64,000 nt of DNA from JACQGZ01 sp036004665. Its GTDB lineage: Bacteria > Sysuimicrobiota > Sysuimicrobiia > Sysuimicrobiales > Humicultoraceae. Numbering within the stretch: position 1 is the stretch's first letter; every line of letters begins with the position of its first letter. Shown in pieces: positions 46,231 to 55,217 of this stretch. The notes under the pieces are model-generated. The model searched no databases, had not been told where the DNA came from, and was given only the letters and a program-made list of their open reading frames with translations. The position numbers and the translations under genes were made by a program. The DNA lies in the NCBI GenBank assembly GCA_036004665.1, contig DASYRG010000029.1, positions 62,001 through 126,000 of the forward strand. The letters are read 5' to 3'.

Positions 46231-47343
46231 ATGCCGCTCGATCCCTTCGCGATGGAGCGGTGGCAGTCCACTTACGAGACCGAAGTCATCTACAACCTCA
46301 GCGAGAGCGGCGTCATGCCCGTGACGCTGGCCAGCCTGGTCGACCACTCCTGGATCCGTGAGGTCCTGGCCCGGCAGTCGCTCGGCTACGGATACACCCG
46401 AGGCAGTCCGGAGTTGCGCGAGGCAATCGCCGCGCTCTACCCCGACGCCGACGGCGACCAGGTCCTGGTCACCACGGGCACGGCCGAAGCCAACTTCCTG
46501 ATCAGCTGGTGGCTAGTCGAGCCGGGCGATGAGGTCGTCCTGATGCTCCCGAACTACATGCAGATCCACGGCCTGGTCCGTGGCTTCGGGGGCGAGGTGC
46601 GGCCCTGGTGGCTGCGTGCCGACCACCACTGGCGCGCGGACCCGGAGAACCTCGAATCGCTGATCGGCGATCGAACGAAGGCCATCGTGGTCTGCAATCC
46701 CAACAACCCCACCGGCGCCGTCCTCGGCGACGCCGACATGGAGGTCATTACCCGCGCGGCCGACCGCAGCGGAGCGTGGGTCGTCGCGGACGAGGTCTAC
46801 CGGGGTGCGGAAGTCGTTCGCGAGCTCACGCCCACCTTCTGGGGACGCGGCGAGCGGGTCCTGATCACGGGCGGCCTCTCCAAAGCCTTCGGGCTGCCGG
46901 GGCTTCGCATCGGCTGGATCGTCGGGCCGCGCGAGAGCATGGACGCGTTGATGACGCGGCGCGACTACACGACCATCGGTCCGGCGCACCTCAGCGACGT
47001 GCTCGCCCGGGTCGCCCTCTCCGCGCGCGTGCACGCGCGGCTGAGCCAGCGCGCTCGTCTCACGCTCCAGTCCAACCTGGGGTTGCTGACGGCGTGGGTC
47101 GAGGAACAAGAGGGCCGCGTGTCCTGGACGCCCCCCGAGGCCGGGGCCATCGCCATGCTGCGCTACGCCGGGGGGATCAACTCCACGGCGCTGGCGGAGC
47201 GGCTGCGCGTGGAGGAGGGCGTCCTCGTGGTCCCCGGCGACCACTTTGCTCTCGACGGGTTCATCCGGGTCGGCTACGGCGGCGAGGGGGCTGTGCTCGA
47301 AGAGGGACTACGCCGCATCGGGAAGGTCCTCTCCACGCTGTGA
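46231..47343 (+). CDS. Class I/II PLP-dependent aminotransferase
   Basis: 370 residues, fold type I. The family features are LGYGYTRGSPELREAIAALY, TTGTAEANFL, NPNNPTGAVL, ADEVYRGAE and the PLP lysine in TGGLSKAFGLPGLRIGW. The sequence resembles the less-studied branch that includes capreomycidine synthase-like and aspartate-like aminotransferases; the substrate cannot be named. It starts 8 bases after uvrA and may be read from the uvrBA promoter. Confidence 0.92.
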   Translation: MPLDPFAMERWQSTYETEVIYNLSESGVMPVTLASLVDHSWIREVLARQSLGYGYTRGSPELREAIAALYPDADGDQVLVTTGTAEANFLISWWLVEPGDEVVLMLPNYMQIHGLVRGFGGEVRPWWLRADHHWRADPENLESLIGDRTKAIVVCNPNNPTGAVLGDADMEVITRAADRSGAWVVADEVYRGAEVVRELTPTFWGRGERVLITGGLSKAFGLPGLRIGWIVGPRESMDALMTRRDYTTIGPAHLSDVLARVALSARVHARLSQRARLTLQSNLGLLTAWVEEQEGRVSWTPPEAGAIAMLRYAGGINSTALAERLRVEEGVLVVPGDHFALDGFIRVGYGGEGAVLEEGLRRIGKVLSTL

Positions 47344-47391
47344 CCACCACGCCCTGAGCACCACGCCGTGAGCCAGACTGAGAGGGAACCC

Positions 47392-48219
47392 ATGGACAGG
47401 CAGCGGGAGAGCGGAACGGTGCAGGTTCCCGGGGCGAGGGTGTATTACGAAGCGGCGGGGGCGGGACATCCGCTCGTCCTGATCCACGCCGGCGTCGCCG
47501 ACCACCGCATGTGGGACGAACCGTTCGTGGCGTTCGCCCGCCACTACCGGGTCGTCCGCTACGATACCAGGGGTTACGGCGCGTCCGTCACCGAGGACAT
47601 CGAGTTCTCGAACCGCCAGGATCTCGCCGCCCTCCTCGACCACCTGGACATCGACCAGGCGCATCTCCTCGGCGTCTCTCGCGGCGGGCAGATCGCGGTG
47701 GACTTCACCCTGGAGCGGCCGTCGAGGGTGAGCGCGCTGGTCATGGTCGCCTCCGGCCCGGGCGGGTTCAAGAGTCCCGATCCCACCCCTGAGGTCGAGA
47801 CGAAGATGTTCGACGAGATGGAGGCAGCCTGGACAGCCAAGGACTTCGAGCGGCTCGCCGACCTGGAGGTCCGTTTCTGGGTGGACGGCCCGGGCCAGCC
47901 CGAGGGTCGCGTCCCGGCGCCGATTCGTGAGCGGGTGCGCGAGATGATCCTCCACAACTACCGGACGCACACGGCCGAGGGGAAACCGCAGCCGCTCACA
48001 CCCCCCGCCGCCGGCCGGCTGGGCGAGATCCCCCTGCCGGCGCTGATCGTGACCGGGGACCTGGACACCTCCCACATCCGCGCGGCCGCGGAGTTCCTGG
48101 CGCAGCACATCGCGAACGCCCGCAAGGTCGTCCTCCCCGGGACGGCGCACATGCTCAGCCTGGAACAGCCGGAGGAGTTTACGCGGGTGGTCCTGGACTT
48201 TCTCCGGGGGATCTGCTAA
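47392..48219 (+). CDS. Alpha/beta hydrolase
   Basis: About 275 residues. The nucleophile elbow is GVSRGG, the oxyanion-hole segment is LVLIHAGVADHRMWDE, and the final histidine lies in GTAHMLSLEQPEEF; TGDLDT may hold the acid. This layout is that of 3-oxoadipate enol-lactonase-like hydrolases and haloperoxidases, but the substrate is unknown. GAGAGGGA stands five bases before the ATG at 47392, preferred to the GTG at 47368. Its last 41 bases overlap the convergent transporter gene. Confidence 0.9.
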   Translation: MDRQRESGTVQVPGARVYYEAAGAGHPLVLIHAGVADHRMWDEPFVAFARHYRVVRYDTRGYGASVTEDIEFSNRQDLAALLDHLDIDQAHLLGVSRGGQIAVDFTLERPSRVSALVMVASGPGGFKSPDPTPEVETKMFDEMEAAWTAKDFERLADLEVRFWVDGPGQPEGRVPAPIRERVREMILHNYRTHTAEGKPQPLTPPAAGRLGEIPLPALIVTGDLDTSHIRAAAEFLAQHIANARKVVLPGTAHMLSLEQPEEFTRVVLDFLRGIC

Positions 48220-49120
48220 CAGGCACGCGTTCCTGACTGCTGCGGAGCGCCTGCCACTGCGTGAGCAGGACGCCCGCGGCTGCGACGATCATGCCGGCGA
48301 TCTGGCGGCCGGTCAGCGCCTCGCCCAGCACGACCCATCCCAGGATCCCCACCTGAAAGATCGTGCTGTTGCCGATGACGTTGGCCTCGAAGGCGGTGAG
48401 GACCCTCAGGGCGTGATTCCAGAGCGAGAAGGCGACGGCCGTGTTCGCAAGACTGAGCCAGAGCAGCGAGAGCAGTACCGACGGGGAGAGTTGCGGAGAG
48501 GCTTCGAAGGCCAGCCCGAGCGGGAGGACGGCCAGCGCGCCCGCGCCCATGCTCGTCACCGTGAGCACGAGGGTGGTCGTCCGGCGCTCCCGGGCGATGG
48601 CCCGGGAGAGGGTGAGGGCGATCGTCGAGGCGACGAGCGACGCTGCCATCAGGACCAGCCCGCCCCAGGCGACCGCCCCGCGCCAGGGGAGGTAGAGCGC
48701 GATACCTCCCAGTGTCACGGCCGCGCCGGTGAGCTGAGAGCGCGAGGGGGGTTCTTTCAGCCAGAACGCATCGACCAGCGCCTGCAGCGCGGGGAGGAGG
48801 CTGAAGGTCAGCGCGATCGTCGCCACGGGCAGGAGCCCGAGGGCGACGTACTGGAGCACCTGGGCGAGGCCGAACTGCAGCACGCCGATCAGGATCAGCG
48901 CGCCCCAGGGCAGTCGGCTGGGTCGGCGGCGGTCGAAGAGGAGCGCGTACCCCAGGAGGAGGAGGAACGCGACCCCATAGCGCAGCCCGACCAGCGTCAT
49001 GGGCGGCACGAAGGGCAGAGCCGCCTTGACCAGCAGAAACGACGTCGCCCACAGCGACGTGACCAGCAGAGCCGACAGCAGAGCGGCGAGATGGCCGGAC
49101 CGGGCCGACACGACCCCCAT
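48179..49120 (-). CDS. EamA/DMT family transporter
   Basis: 313 residues with about ten membrane helices in two EamA repeats (ALLSALLVTSLWATSFLLVKA in the first; SLWNHALRVLTAFEANVIGNS with FQVGILGWVVLGEALTG in the second). Members export amino acids, nucleotide sugars or other metabolites. The ATG at 49120 lies only 14 bases from the divergent uvrC start and overlaps the uvrC promoter; a GTG at 49114 is possible. Its C-terminus runs 41 bases into the convergent hydrolase gene. Confidence 0.92.
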   Translation of the reverse strand: MGVVSARSGHLAALLSALLVTSLWATSFLLVKAALPFVPPMTLVGLRYGVAFLLLLGYALLFDRRRPSRLPWGALILIGVLQFGLAQVLQYVALGLLPVATIALTFSLLPALQALVDAFWLKEPPSRSQLTGAAVTLGGIALYLPWRGAVAWGGLVLMAASLVASTIALTLSRAIARERRTTTLVLTVTSMGAGALAVLPLGLAFEASPQLSPSVLLSLLWLSLANTAVAFSLWNHALRVLTAFEANVIGNSTIFQVGILGWVVLGEALTGRQIAGMIVAAAGVLLTQWQALRSSQERVPVSRSPGESPGPPA

Positions 49121-49128
49121 GCTATCAT
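49120..49128 (+). promoter_or_regulatory. Extended -10 promoter of uvrC (leaderless transcript likely)
   Basis: TG-C-TATCAT lies six bases before the uvrC GTG at 49135, again without a -35 consensus or any ribosome site. The element overlaps the start codon of the divergent EamA gene. Confidence 0.55.
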
Positions 49129-49134
49129 CGAACC

Positions 49135-51018
49135 GTGGAACCGGCCGAAATCCAGGAAAAACTGAAGGTTCTGCCCACGCAGCCCGGAGTCTATCTGATG
49201 AAGGACCGCGCCGGGCGGGTCATCTACGTGGGGAAGGCCGCGTCCCTGCGCAACCGCGTCCGGCAGTATTTTCAGGACCCCGACGCCGTCGGCAATCCTC
49301 GCGTGCAGCACCTGATGTCCCGCATCGCCGACTTCGAGGTCGTCGGCACGGACAACGAGGTCGAGGCCCTGCTCCTGGAAGTGAATCTGATCAAGCGCCA
49401 CCGCCCCATCTACAACGTGCGGATGGCGGACGACAAAGCCTTCCCCTACCTGAAACTGACCAACGAGCCCTTCCCCAAGATCGTGATGACGCGCAAGGTC
49501 GTCCGCGACGGCGCCCGGTACTTTGGGCCGTATCCCTACCACGAGCCCAAGCTGATCCGACGCACGATCCGCACGGTGCGCAAGCTCTTCAAGCTGCGCA
49601 CCTGCGCCATCGAGATCACCGGTGACCTGCCGCGTCCCTGCCTCGACTACTACATCGGGCAGTGCACCGCGCCGTGCGTCGCCTGGGGCGCGAGCCGCGA
49701 GCAGTACGGGGAGCAGGTGCGCCAGGCGGCGCAGTTCCTCGAAGGGAAGCAGGCTCCGCTGCTCGAGGCGCTGCGCCGCGAGATGGAGGAGGCGGCGCAG
49801 CGACAGGAGTTCGAGCGGGCCGCCCAGCTCCGCGACCGCATCCAGGCGATGGAGGCGATCTACGAGCGCCAGCGCATCGCCAGCACGGGCATGGAGGATC
49901 GAGATGTCGCGGCGGTGGCCCAGTCGGGGGACGCGGCCTGTGTGCAGATGTTCTTCATCCGAGGCGGGCGCGTCCAGGGGCAGGAGCAGTTCCTCCTCGA
50001 CGGGACGCAGGGGCTCACCCGCGCCCAGATCCTGGGGCAGTTCCTGACGCAGTACTACGCCGAGGCCCCCTCGCCGCCGCGGGAGGTGCTGCTGCAAGAG
50101 GAGATAGAGGATCAGGGGCTGCTGGCCACCTTCCTGCGGGAACGGCGCGGAGGTCCCGTTGCGGTCGAAGTTCCCCAGCGCGGCGACCGGCGGCGGCTGG
50201 TCGAACTGGCTGCCGAGAACGCGGCGCTCTACCTGCAGCAGGAGCGCGCCCGCAGCGTTGGACCTGAGGGGGTCGCGCTCAAGGAACTCCAGGAGGCGTT
50301 GAGGCTGGAGGAGATGCCCTTCCGCATTGAGGCCTACGACGTCAGCAACTTCCAGGCCGGGGAGGCGGTGGGTTCGCTGATCGTCTTCGAGGGGGGCCGG
50401 CCGGCCAAGGCCGCCTACCGGCGCTTCAAAATGAAGTGGACCGAAGGCCCCAACGACTTTGCGCATCTGGCGGAGATGATGCGGCGGCGCTTCGCCCAGG
50501 CCCGCCAGGAGCAGGAGCGGCTGGACCGCGACGAGCCGGTGCGGGCGAAGTGGTCGATCCTGCCCGACCTGATCCTCATCGACGGAGGGCGCGGCCAGCT
50601 CGGCGCGGCGCAGGAGGTGCTCTTCGAATACAATCAGCCGATCCCCGCGATTGGCCTGGCCAAGCAGCTGGAACTGGTCTATACGCCCGACGACCGGCCC
50701 GAGCCGCTCGTGCTGCCACGCGACGGCCAGGCGCTGCGGCTGCTCCAGCGGGTGCGCGACGAGGCACACCGCTTCGCCAACACCTACCATCAGCAGCTGC
50801 GGCAGCGGCGCATCGTCTTCTCGGTCCTGGACGACATCCCCGGCATCGGCGAGAAGCGCAAGCGGGACCTGATCCGCACCTTCGGCTCGGTGCGGCAGAT
50901 CCGCCGAGTCACGGTGGAGGAGATCGCGGCCGTCGTCGGACCAAAGATGGCCGAGCGCGTGGCCGGCTACCTCCGGGAACACCCCGACGTCCGGTACAAG
51001 GACGAAGCCTTGCGCTAG
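49135..51018 (+). CDS. uvrC: UvrABC excinuclease subunit C
   Basis: 627 residues; makes both incisions in excision repair. The N-terminal GIY-YIG nuclease reads PGVYLMKDRAGRVIYVGKAASLRNRV. A UVR domain (REMEEAAQRQEFERAAQLRDRI) contacts UvrB. The C-terminal RNase H-like nuclease includes IEAYDVSNFQ and DLILIDGGRGQL, followed by tandem helix-hairpin-helix motifs (LDDIPGIGEKRKRDLIRTFGS). The start is a GTG. A permease gene begins six bases after the stop. Confidence 0.97.
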   Translation: MEPAEIQEKLKVLPTQPGVYLMKDRAGRVIYVGKAASLRNRVRQYFQDPDAVGNPRVQHLMSRIADFEVVGTDNEVEALLLEVNLIKRHRPIYNVRMADDKAFPYLKLTNEPFPKIVMTRKVVRDGARYFGPYPYHEPKLIRRTIRTVRKLFKLRTCAIEITGDLPRPCLDYYIGQCTAPCVAWGASREQYGEQVRQAAQFLEGKQAPLLEALRREMEEAAQRQEFERAAQLRDRIQAMEAIYERQRIASTGMEDRDVAAVAQSGDAACVQMFFIRGGRVQGQEQFLLDGTQGLTRAQILGQFLTQYYAEAPSPPREVLLQEEIEDQGLLATFLRERRGGPVAVEVPQRGDRRRLVELAAENAALYLQQERARSVGPEGVALKELQEALRLEEMPFRIEAYDVSNFQAGEAVGSLIVFEGGRPAKAAYRRFKMKWTEGPNDFAHLAEMMRRRFAQARQEQERLDRDEPVRAKWSILPDLILIDGGRGQLGAAQEVLFEYNQPIPAIGLAKQLELVYTPDDRPEPLVLPRDGQALRLLQRVRDEAHRFANTYHQQLRQRRIVFSVLDDIPGIGEKRKRDLIRTFGSVRQIRRVTVEEIAAVVGPKMAERVAGYLREHPDVRYKDEALR

Positions 51019-51024
51019 ACGCGC

Positions 51025-51975
51025 GTGGGACCCTTTCTCATCCGCCGGATCCTGCTCGCCGCCCCCACCGTGCTCGGCGTGCTGCTGGCGGTCTTCCTCT
51101 TGATCCGGCTGGTCCCCGGGGACGTGGTCACCCAGCTGATCGGGCTGGAGGCTACCATCTCCCCGAAACGCGTGGAGGAGCTGCGGCGGCTCTTCGGTCT
51201 TGACCGTCCCCTCCCCGTGCAGTTCATGGAGTACCTGCGCGACGTCTCCCGGGGCAATCTCGGCAAGTCGCTGCGCACTGGCCGCCCGGTGGGGCCGGAG
51301 CTCGCCCGCCGTTTCCCCATCACCATGCAGCTCGCCGCCCTGGGCGTCCTGATTGCGCTGATGATCGGTGTCCCCGCGGGGATCCTCGCCGCGGTCCAAC
51401 GAGGACGCGCCGGAGACTACGCCATCACGGGGTTTGTGCTGGTGGGTCTGTCGGTGCCCTCCTTCTGGCTGGCCGTCTTGCTCATCTTGCTCTTCGCGCT
51501 GCGACTGGGCTGGCTTCCGCCGACGGGATATGTCTCGCCCGCCGAGGGCCTGGGGGCGAGCGTGCGCCACATGCTGCTGCCGGCGGTGTCGCTGGGACTC
51601 GTGCTGGCCGCGGCGATCACACGGATCGTCCGCAGCAGCCTGCTCGAAGTCCTGGGGCGCCACTACATCCGGACGGCCCGCGCCAAGGGGCTGGCCGAGC
51701 GGCGGGTGCTCCTCCGGCACGCGCTGCGCAACGCCTTGATCCCGGTGATCACAGTGATCGGGCTGCAATTCGGGACCCTGCTCGGCGGGACGGTGATCAT
51801 CGAACAGATCTTCGGCCTCCCCGGCATCGGCCGCTACGCGCTGGAGGGGATCAATCTGCGGGACTATCCGGTGATCCAGGGCGCGGTGCTGTCAATCGCA
51901 CTCGCCTTCGTGCTGGTCAACCTCGCGGTCGACCTGGCGTATGGCCTCATCGACCCTCGCGTCCGGTACGAGTAG
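51025..51975 (+). CDS. ABC transporter permease, DppB type (copy 3)
   Basis: 316 residues of the peptide/nickel permease family: PFLIRRILLAAPTVLGVLLAV at the start, the EAA loop HYIRTARAKGLAERRVLLRHAL and a DPRVRYE end. The GTG at 51025 has no strong ribosome site and may be reached by readthrough from uvrC. It is more distant from the two copies at 1-4 kb than they are from each other. Its last 35 bases overlap the DppC-type gene. Confidence 0.92.
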   Translation: MGPFLIRRILLAAPTVLGVLLAVFLLIRLVPGDVVTQLIGLEATISPKRVEELRRLFGLDRPLPVQFMEYLRDVSRGNLGKSLRTGRPVGPELARRFPITMQLAALGVLIALMIGVPAGILAAVQRGRAGDYAITGFVLVGLSVPSFWLAVLLILLFALRLGWLPPTGYVSPAEGLGASVRHMLLPAVSLGLVLAAAITRIVRSSLLEVLGRHYIRTARAKGLAERRVLLRHALRNALIPVITVIGLQFGTLLGGTVIIEQIFGLPGIGRYALEGINLRDYPVIQGAVLSIALAFVLVNLAVDLAYGLIDPRVRYE

Positions 51976-52819
51976 CATCGCGGCGCGCCCGGGAGTGCGG
52001 CGGCGTCTGCTCCGCCACCCCGGCGCCCGCATAGGTGGCCTCCTTCTGCTGGCCGTGCTCGGTGGGGCGATCCTGGCGCCGCTGCTCACCCCCTACGACC
52101 CCATTCAGGTCGCTCCGCCACAGCGGCTGCAGGGTCCCAGCGGGCCGCATCCCCTCGGCACCGATCTCTACGGACGGGACACGCTCACCCGGGTGCTGTA
52201 CGGCGGCCGCATCTCTCTGGCCGTGGCGGGGCTCGCGGTGCTGCTGTCGCTGGCCGTGGGCGGCATGCTCGGGGTGGCCTCCGGCTTCTGGGGAGGGTGG
52301 GCGGACGCGCTGATGATGCGTCTGTCCGACATCCTGCTGGCCTTTCCGGCCATCCTCCTCGCCATCGGCCTCCTGGCGTTCCTGGGCGGAGGCTTCTGGA
52401 ACGTGGTCCTGGCCATCGCCATCATCTACACGGCGCCCCTGGCTCGGGTGGGGCGCGGCGCGGTCCTCTCCGTCCGGCACGAAGAGTACGTGGAAGCCGC
52501 GCGAGCGCTGGGGGCGAACGATCTGCGCATCCTCGGCCGGCACGTCCTGCCCAACGCGACGGCGCCGCTGATCGTCGAGACGACGCTGCGCCTGGCGCTG
52601 GCGATCCTGGCGGAGGCGGCGCTGTCGTTCCTCGGGCTGGGCACGCAGCCTCCGGCGCCGACCTGGGGGCAGATGATCGCGGAAGGACGCGCCGTCATGA
52701 CGTTCACCTCCTGGCCGGCCATCGGGCCGGGGCTGGCCATCACGATGACCGTGCTGGGATTCAACCTGCTCGGCGACGCCGTGCGCGACGCGCTCGATCC
52801 CCACCTGCGAGGGACGTAG
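51941..52819 (+). CDS. ABC transporter permease, DppC type (copy 3)
   Basis: 292 residues with HPLGTDLYGRDTLTRVLYGGRI, the EAA loop EAARALGANDLRILGRHVLPN and the end GDAVRDALDPHLRGT. The ATG at 51941 overlaps the preceding gene; an in-frame GTG at 51995 would give a shorter cytoplasmic N-terminus and cannot be excluded. It pairs with the preceding permease and the binding protein that follows. Confidence 0.92.
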   Translation: MASSTLASGTSSIAARPGVRRRLLRHPGARIGGLLLLAVLGGAILAPLLTPYDPIQVAPPQRLQGPSGPHPLGTDLYGRDTLTRVLYGGRISLAVAGLAVLLSLAVGGMLGVASGFWGGWADALMMRLSDILLAFPAILLAIGLLAFLGGGFWNVVLAIAIIYTAPLARVGRGAVLSVRHEEYVEAARALGANDLRILGRHVLPNATAPLIVETTLRLALAILAEAALSFLGLGTQPPAPTWGQMIAEGRAVMTFTSWPAIGPGLAITMTVLGFNLLGDAVRDALDPHLRGT

Positions 52820-52865
52820 CCGCGCACGTCGAACAGTCGGAGAACAGCAAAGGGGGGAGAGTGAG

Positions 52866-54404
52866 ATGCGTACGTGGTGTATCGTCGCCCTTGTCGGCCT
52901 GCTGCTGGGAAGCCTTCAGCCCCTGGAGGCGCAGACCAGCGCCCCGGTCTACGGGGGCACGCTGCGGGCGGGCATGCAGACCGACCCGGTGGGCCTCGAC
53001 CCGCACCTGACCAACGCCACCGCCAGCCGCAACATGATGGAAAACGTCTTCGACACCCTCGTGATGATCGACTCGGAAGGGAAGGTCGTCCCCGGTCTGG
53101 CCGAGTCCTGGCAGGCCTCCCCGTTGACCTGGACCTTCATCCTGCGCAAGAACGTGAAGTTCCACAACGGACGGGCGATGACCGCCGACGACGTCGTCTA
53201 CTCGATCAACCGCATCCGCGACCCAGCCACCAAGTCGCCGCGGGCCGGGGACTTCGCGGAACTCGAGAGCATCAGGGCGGCCGGACCGTACACGGTCGTG
53301 ATCAGGCTGAAGAGGCCGTTCAGCCCCCTGCTGGCGAAGCTGGCCTTCTCGACGAACGTGATCGTGCCGAAGGAGGTCGTCCAGAAGGACGGCGACCTGA
53401 ACACCAACCCGATCGGCACCGGGCCGTTCCGCTTCGTCAGTTACACCCCGCAGCAGCGGCTGGTCCTGGTACGCAGCACCGACTACTGGGGAAAGGATGC
53501 CGCGGGGCGCCAGCTCCCCTACCTCGTCCGGATCGAGTTCGTCTTCCTGCCAGACGCGGTGGCCCGGGCGACGGCCTTGCGCACCGGAGCGGTGGACTGG
53601 ATCGAGTACGTTCCCGCCTCAGAGGTGCAGAGCCTGCGCAACGATCCCAACGTCGAAGTGGTCGGTGGCCTCTCCGCTAACTTCCGTGCGCTCTATATGA
53701 ACAACGAGGTGCCGCCATTCAACAACGTCAAGGTGCGGCAGGCCGTCGCCTGGTCGATTAACCGCAAGGAGATCATCGACACGGCACTCTTCGGCGTTGG
53801 TGGGATCGAATCGGTGGGCAGCACGATTCCGCCGAAGAACTACTACACTGTGTCGAAGAACCTTTACGACAAGGTCGACCTGACCAAGGCCAGGCAACTG
53901 CTGGCCGAGGCGGGGCACCCGAACGGCTTCGAGGCCGAACTCTATGTGACCAGCACTTACGACTTCCTGCGGACGCCCGCCGAGCTGATTCAGGCGCAAC
54001 TCGGCAGGATTGGTATCCGCCTGCGGATCGTCGCCGCTGACTGGAGCGTCTACTTGCCCACGGCGTTGGCATCGAAGTTCACGCTGACCATTCTTGGCAC
54101 GTCGGGGCAATCGGATCCGGACGACTTCCTCTACGGCAGCTTCAAGACCGGGGCGCCGCTCAACCTGAACAAGTATTCTGATGCCACCGTGGACCGTCTC
54201 TTGGAGCAGGGCCGCGCCACGGCCGACCAGGCCGCCCGCAAACGCATCTACGAGCAGGTCCAGCTGCGCATCCAGGAGACCGTGCCGATGGTCCTGATCT
54301 TCCACTCCACGCAGTTCGAGGCCGTGCGCAAGCGCGTGCGGGGGTTCCAGCACTGGCCCAACACCTCGTACCTTGGGCTCCGCACCACCTGGATATCCCG
54401 CTAG
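52866..54404 (+). CDS. ABC transporter substrate-binding protein, family 5
   Basis: 512 residues. A signal peptide (CIVALVGLLLGSLQPLEAQ) precedes a typical family 5 binding protein: YGGTLRAGMQTDPVGLDPHL, FILRKNVKFHNGRAMTADDV, NPIGTGPFRFVSY and VRQAVAWSINRKEI. AGGGGGGAG lies just before the ATG. Unlike the 1-9 kb array, no DppD/DppF ATPase genes accompany this set, so it probably uses ATPases encoded elsewhere, such as 6818-8939. A hairpin follows the gene. Confidence 0.94.
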   Translation: MRTWCIVALVGLLLGSLQPLEAQTSAPVYGGTLRAGMQTDPVGLDPHLTNATASRNMMENVFDTLVMIDSEGKVVPGLAESWQASPLTWTFILRKNVKFHNGRAMTADDVVYSINRIRDPATKSPRAGDFAELESIRAAGPYTVVIRLKRPFSPLLAKLAFSTNVIVPKEVVQKDGDLNTNPIGTGPFRFVSYTPQQRLVLVRSTDYWGKDAAGRQLPYLVRIEFVFLPDAVARATALRTGAVDWIEYVPASEVQSLRNDPNVEVVGGLSANFRALYMNNEVPPFNNVKVRQAVAWSINRKEIIDTALFGVGGIESVGSTIPPKNYYTVSKNLYDKVDLTKARQLLAEAGHPNGFEAELYVTSTYDFLRTPAELIQAQLGRIGIRLRIVAADWSVYLPTALASKFTLTILGTSGQSDPDDFLYGSFKTGAPLNLNKYSDATVDRLLEQGRATADQAARKRIYEQVQLRIQETVPMVLIFHSTQFEAVRKRVRGFQHWPNTSYLGLRTTWISR

Positions 54405-54420
54405 GACGTCTACGCTGACC

Positions 54421-54449
54421 GCGGGGAGAGCACGCCTCGCTCTCCCCGC
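54421..54449 (+). terminator. Hairpin after the third binding-protein gene
   Basis: A perfect 11-base-pair stem (54421-54431 with 54439-54449) with a seven-base loop begins 16 bases after the binding-protein stop and ends 12 bases before the next start codon. The following CT-rich stretch is not a strong T-run. It may end the transporter transcript or attenuate readthrough into the ATPase gene. Confidence 0.65.
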
Positions 54450-54461
54450 CCGTGGCTCTCC

Positions 54462-55217
54462 ATGTCTTCCGTCGTTCTGCACGACCTGACGAAACAGTTT
54501 CCCGCCCGTCGCGGCGCCGGCGGCGCGCCCGATGGTGTGCTCGCGGTCGACCACATGACGCTGGAGGTGGCGGCAGGCGAACTGTTAGGCCTGCTGGGCC
54601 CGAACGGCGCGGGCAAGACGACAACCCTGCTGTTGTTGAGCACGTTGCTCGCCCCGACTGCGGGGACGGCGGTGATCGAAGGCTTCGACGTGCGGCGTGC
54701 GCCGGGAGAAGTGCGGCGGCGCATCGGCGTCCTCCTGGCCGGGGACCGGGCCGTCTACCGGCGCCTGACGGGGCGGGAGAACCTCCTCTACTTCGCCGCG
54801 CTCTACGGGTTGCCGCGGCAGGAGGCGCACTCCCGGGCGCAGGCACTGCTCGAGCTGGTCGGGCTGACCGACCGTGCGGACGATCTGGTGGAACGCTACA
54901 GCACCGGCATGCGCATGCGCGTGGCCATCGCCAGGTCGGTGCTCCACGGCCCCGCGGTGCTGCTCCTCGACGAGCCAACGGTCGGGCTCGATCCGCACGG
55001 GGCGCGGCTGGTGCGGGAGCTGATCGCCTCATTGCACCAGAGCGGGAAGACGATCCTCCTGGCCACGCACGACATGGCTGAAGCGGAACGCCTCTGTGAC
55101 CGGGTGGCGATCATCGATCGCGGGCGGATCGTCGCGGTCGACGCTCCCGACCGCCTCACCGCCGCGGGCAGCCTGGAGGAGGTCGTCCTCACGCTGACCC
55201 GCCGCCTGGACGCGTGA
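54462..55217 (+). CDS. ABC-2-type transporter ATPase (DrrA/CcmA-like)
   Basis: 251 residues. Walker A is GPNGAGKTTT, the signature is YSTGMRMRVAIARS, and Walker B is LLLDEPTVGLD with the switch histidine in ATHDMAEAE. The short signature YSTGM and the text LLLLSTLLAPTAGTAVIEGFDV are those of ATPases that partner ABC-2 export permeases or sodium/drug exporters. Yet the next gene is a FecCD importer permease, overlapping by four bases (GTGA). No ribosome site is seen before the ATG, which follows a hairpin closely. Confidence 0.9.
   Translation: MSSVVLHDLTKQFPARRGAGGAPDGVLAVDHMTLEVAAGELLGLLGPNGAGKTTTLLLLSTLLAPTAGTAVIEGFDVRRAPGEVRRRIGVLLAGDRAVYRRLTGRENLLYFAALYGLPRQEAHSRAQALLELVGLTDRADDLVERYSTGMRMRVAIARSVLHGPAVLLLDEPTVGLDPHGARLVRELIASLHQSGKTILLATHDMAEAERLCDRVAIIDRGRIVAVDAPDRLTAAGSLEEVVLTLTRRLDA

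Noticed and set aside
48997..51768. A 923-codon minus-strand frame antisense to uvrC and a permease
   Set aside because: A shadow of two well-supported plus-strand genes; its composition is dominated by Arg, Gln, His and Gly.
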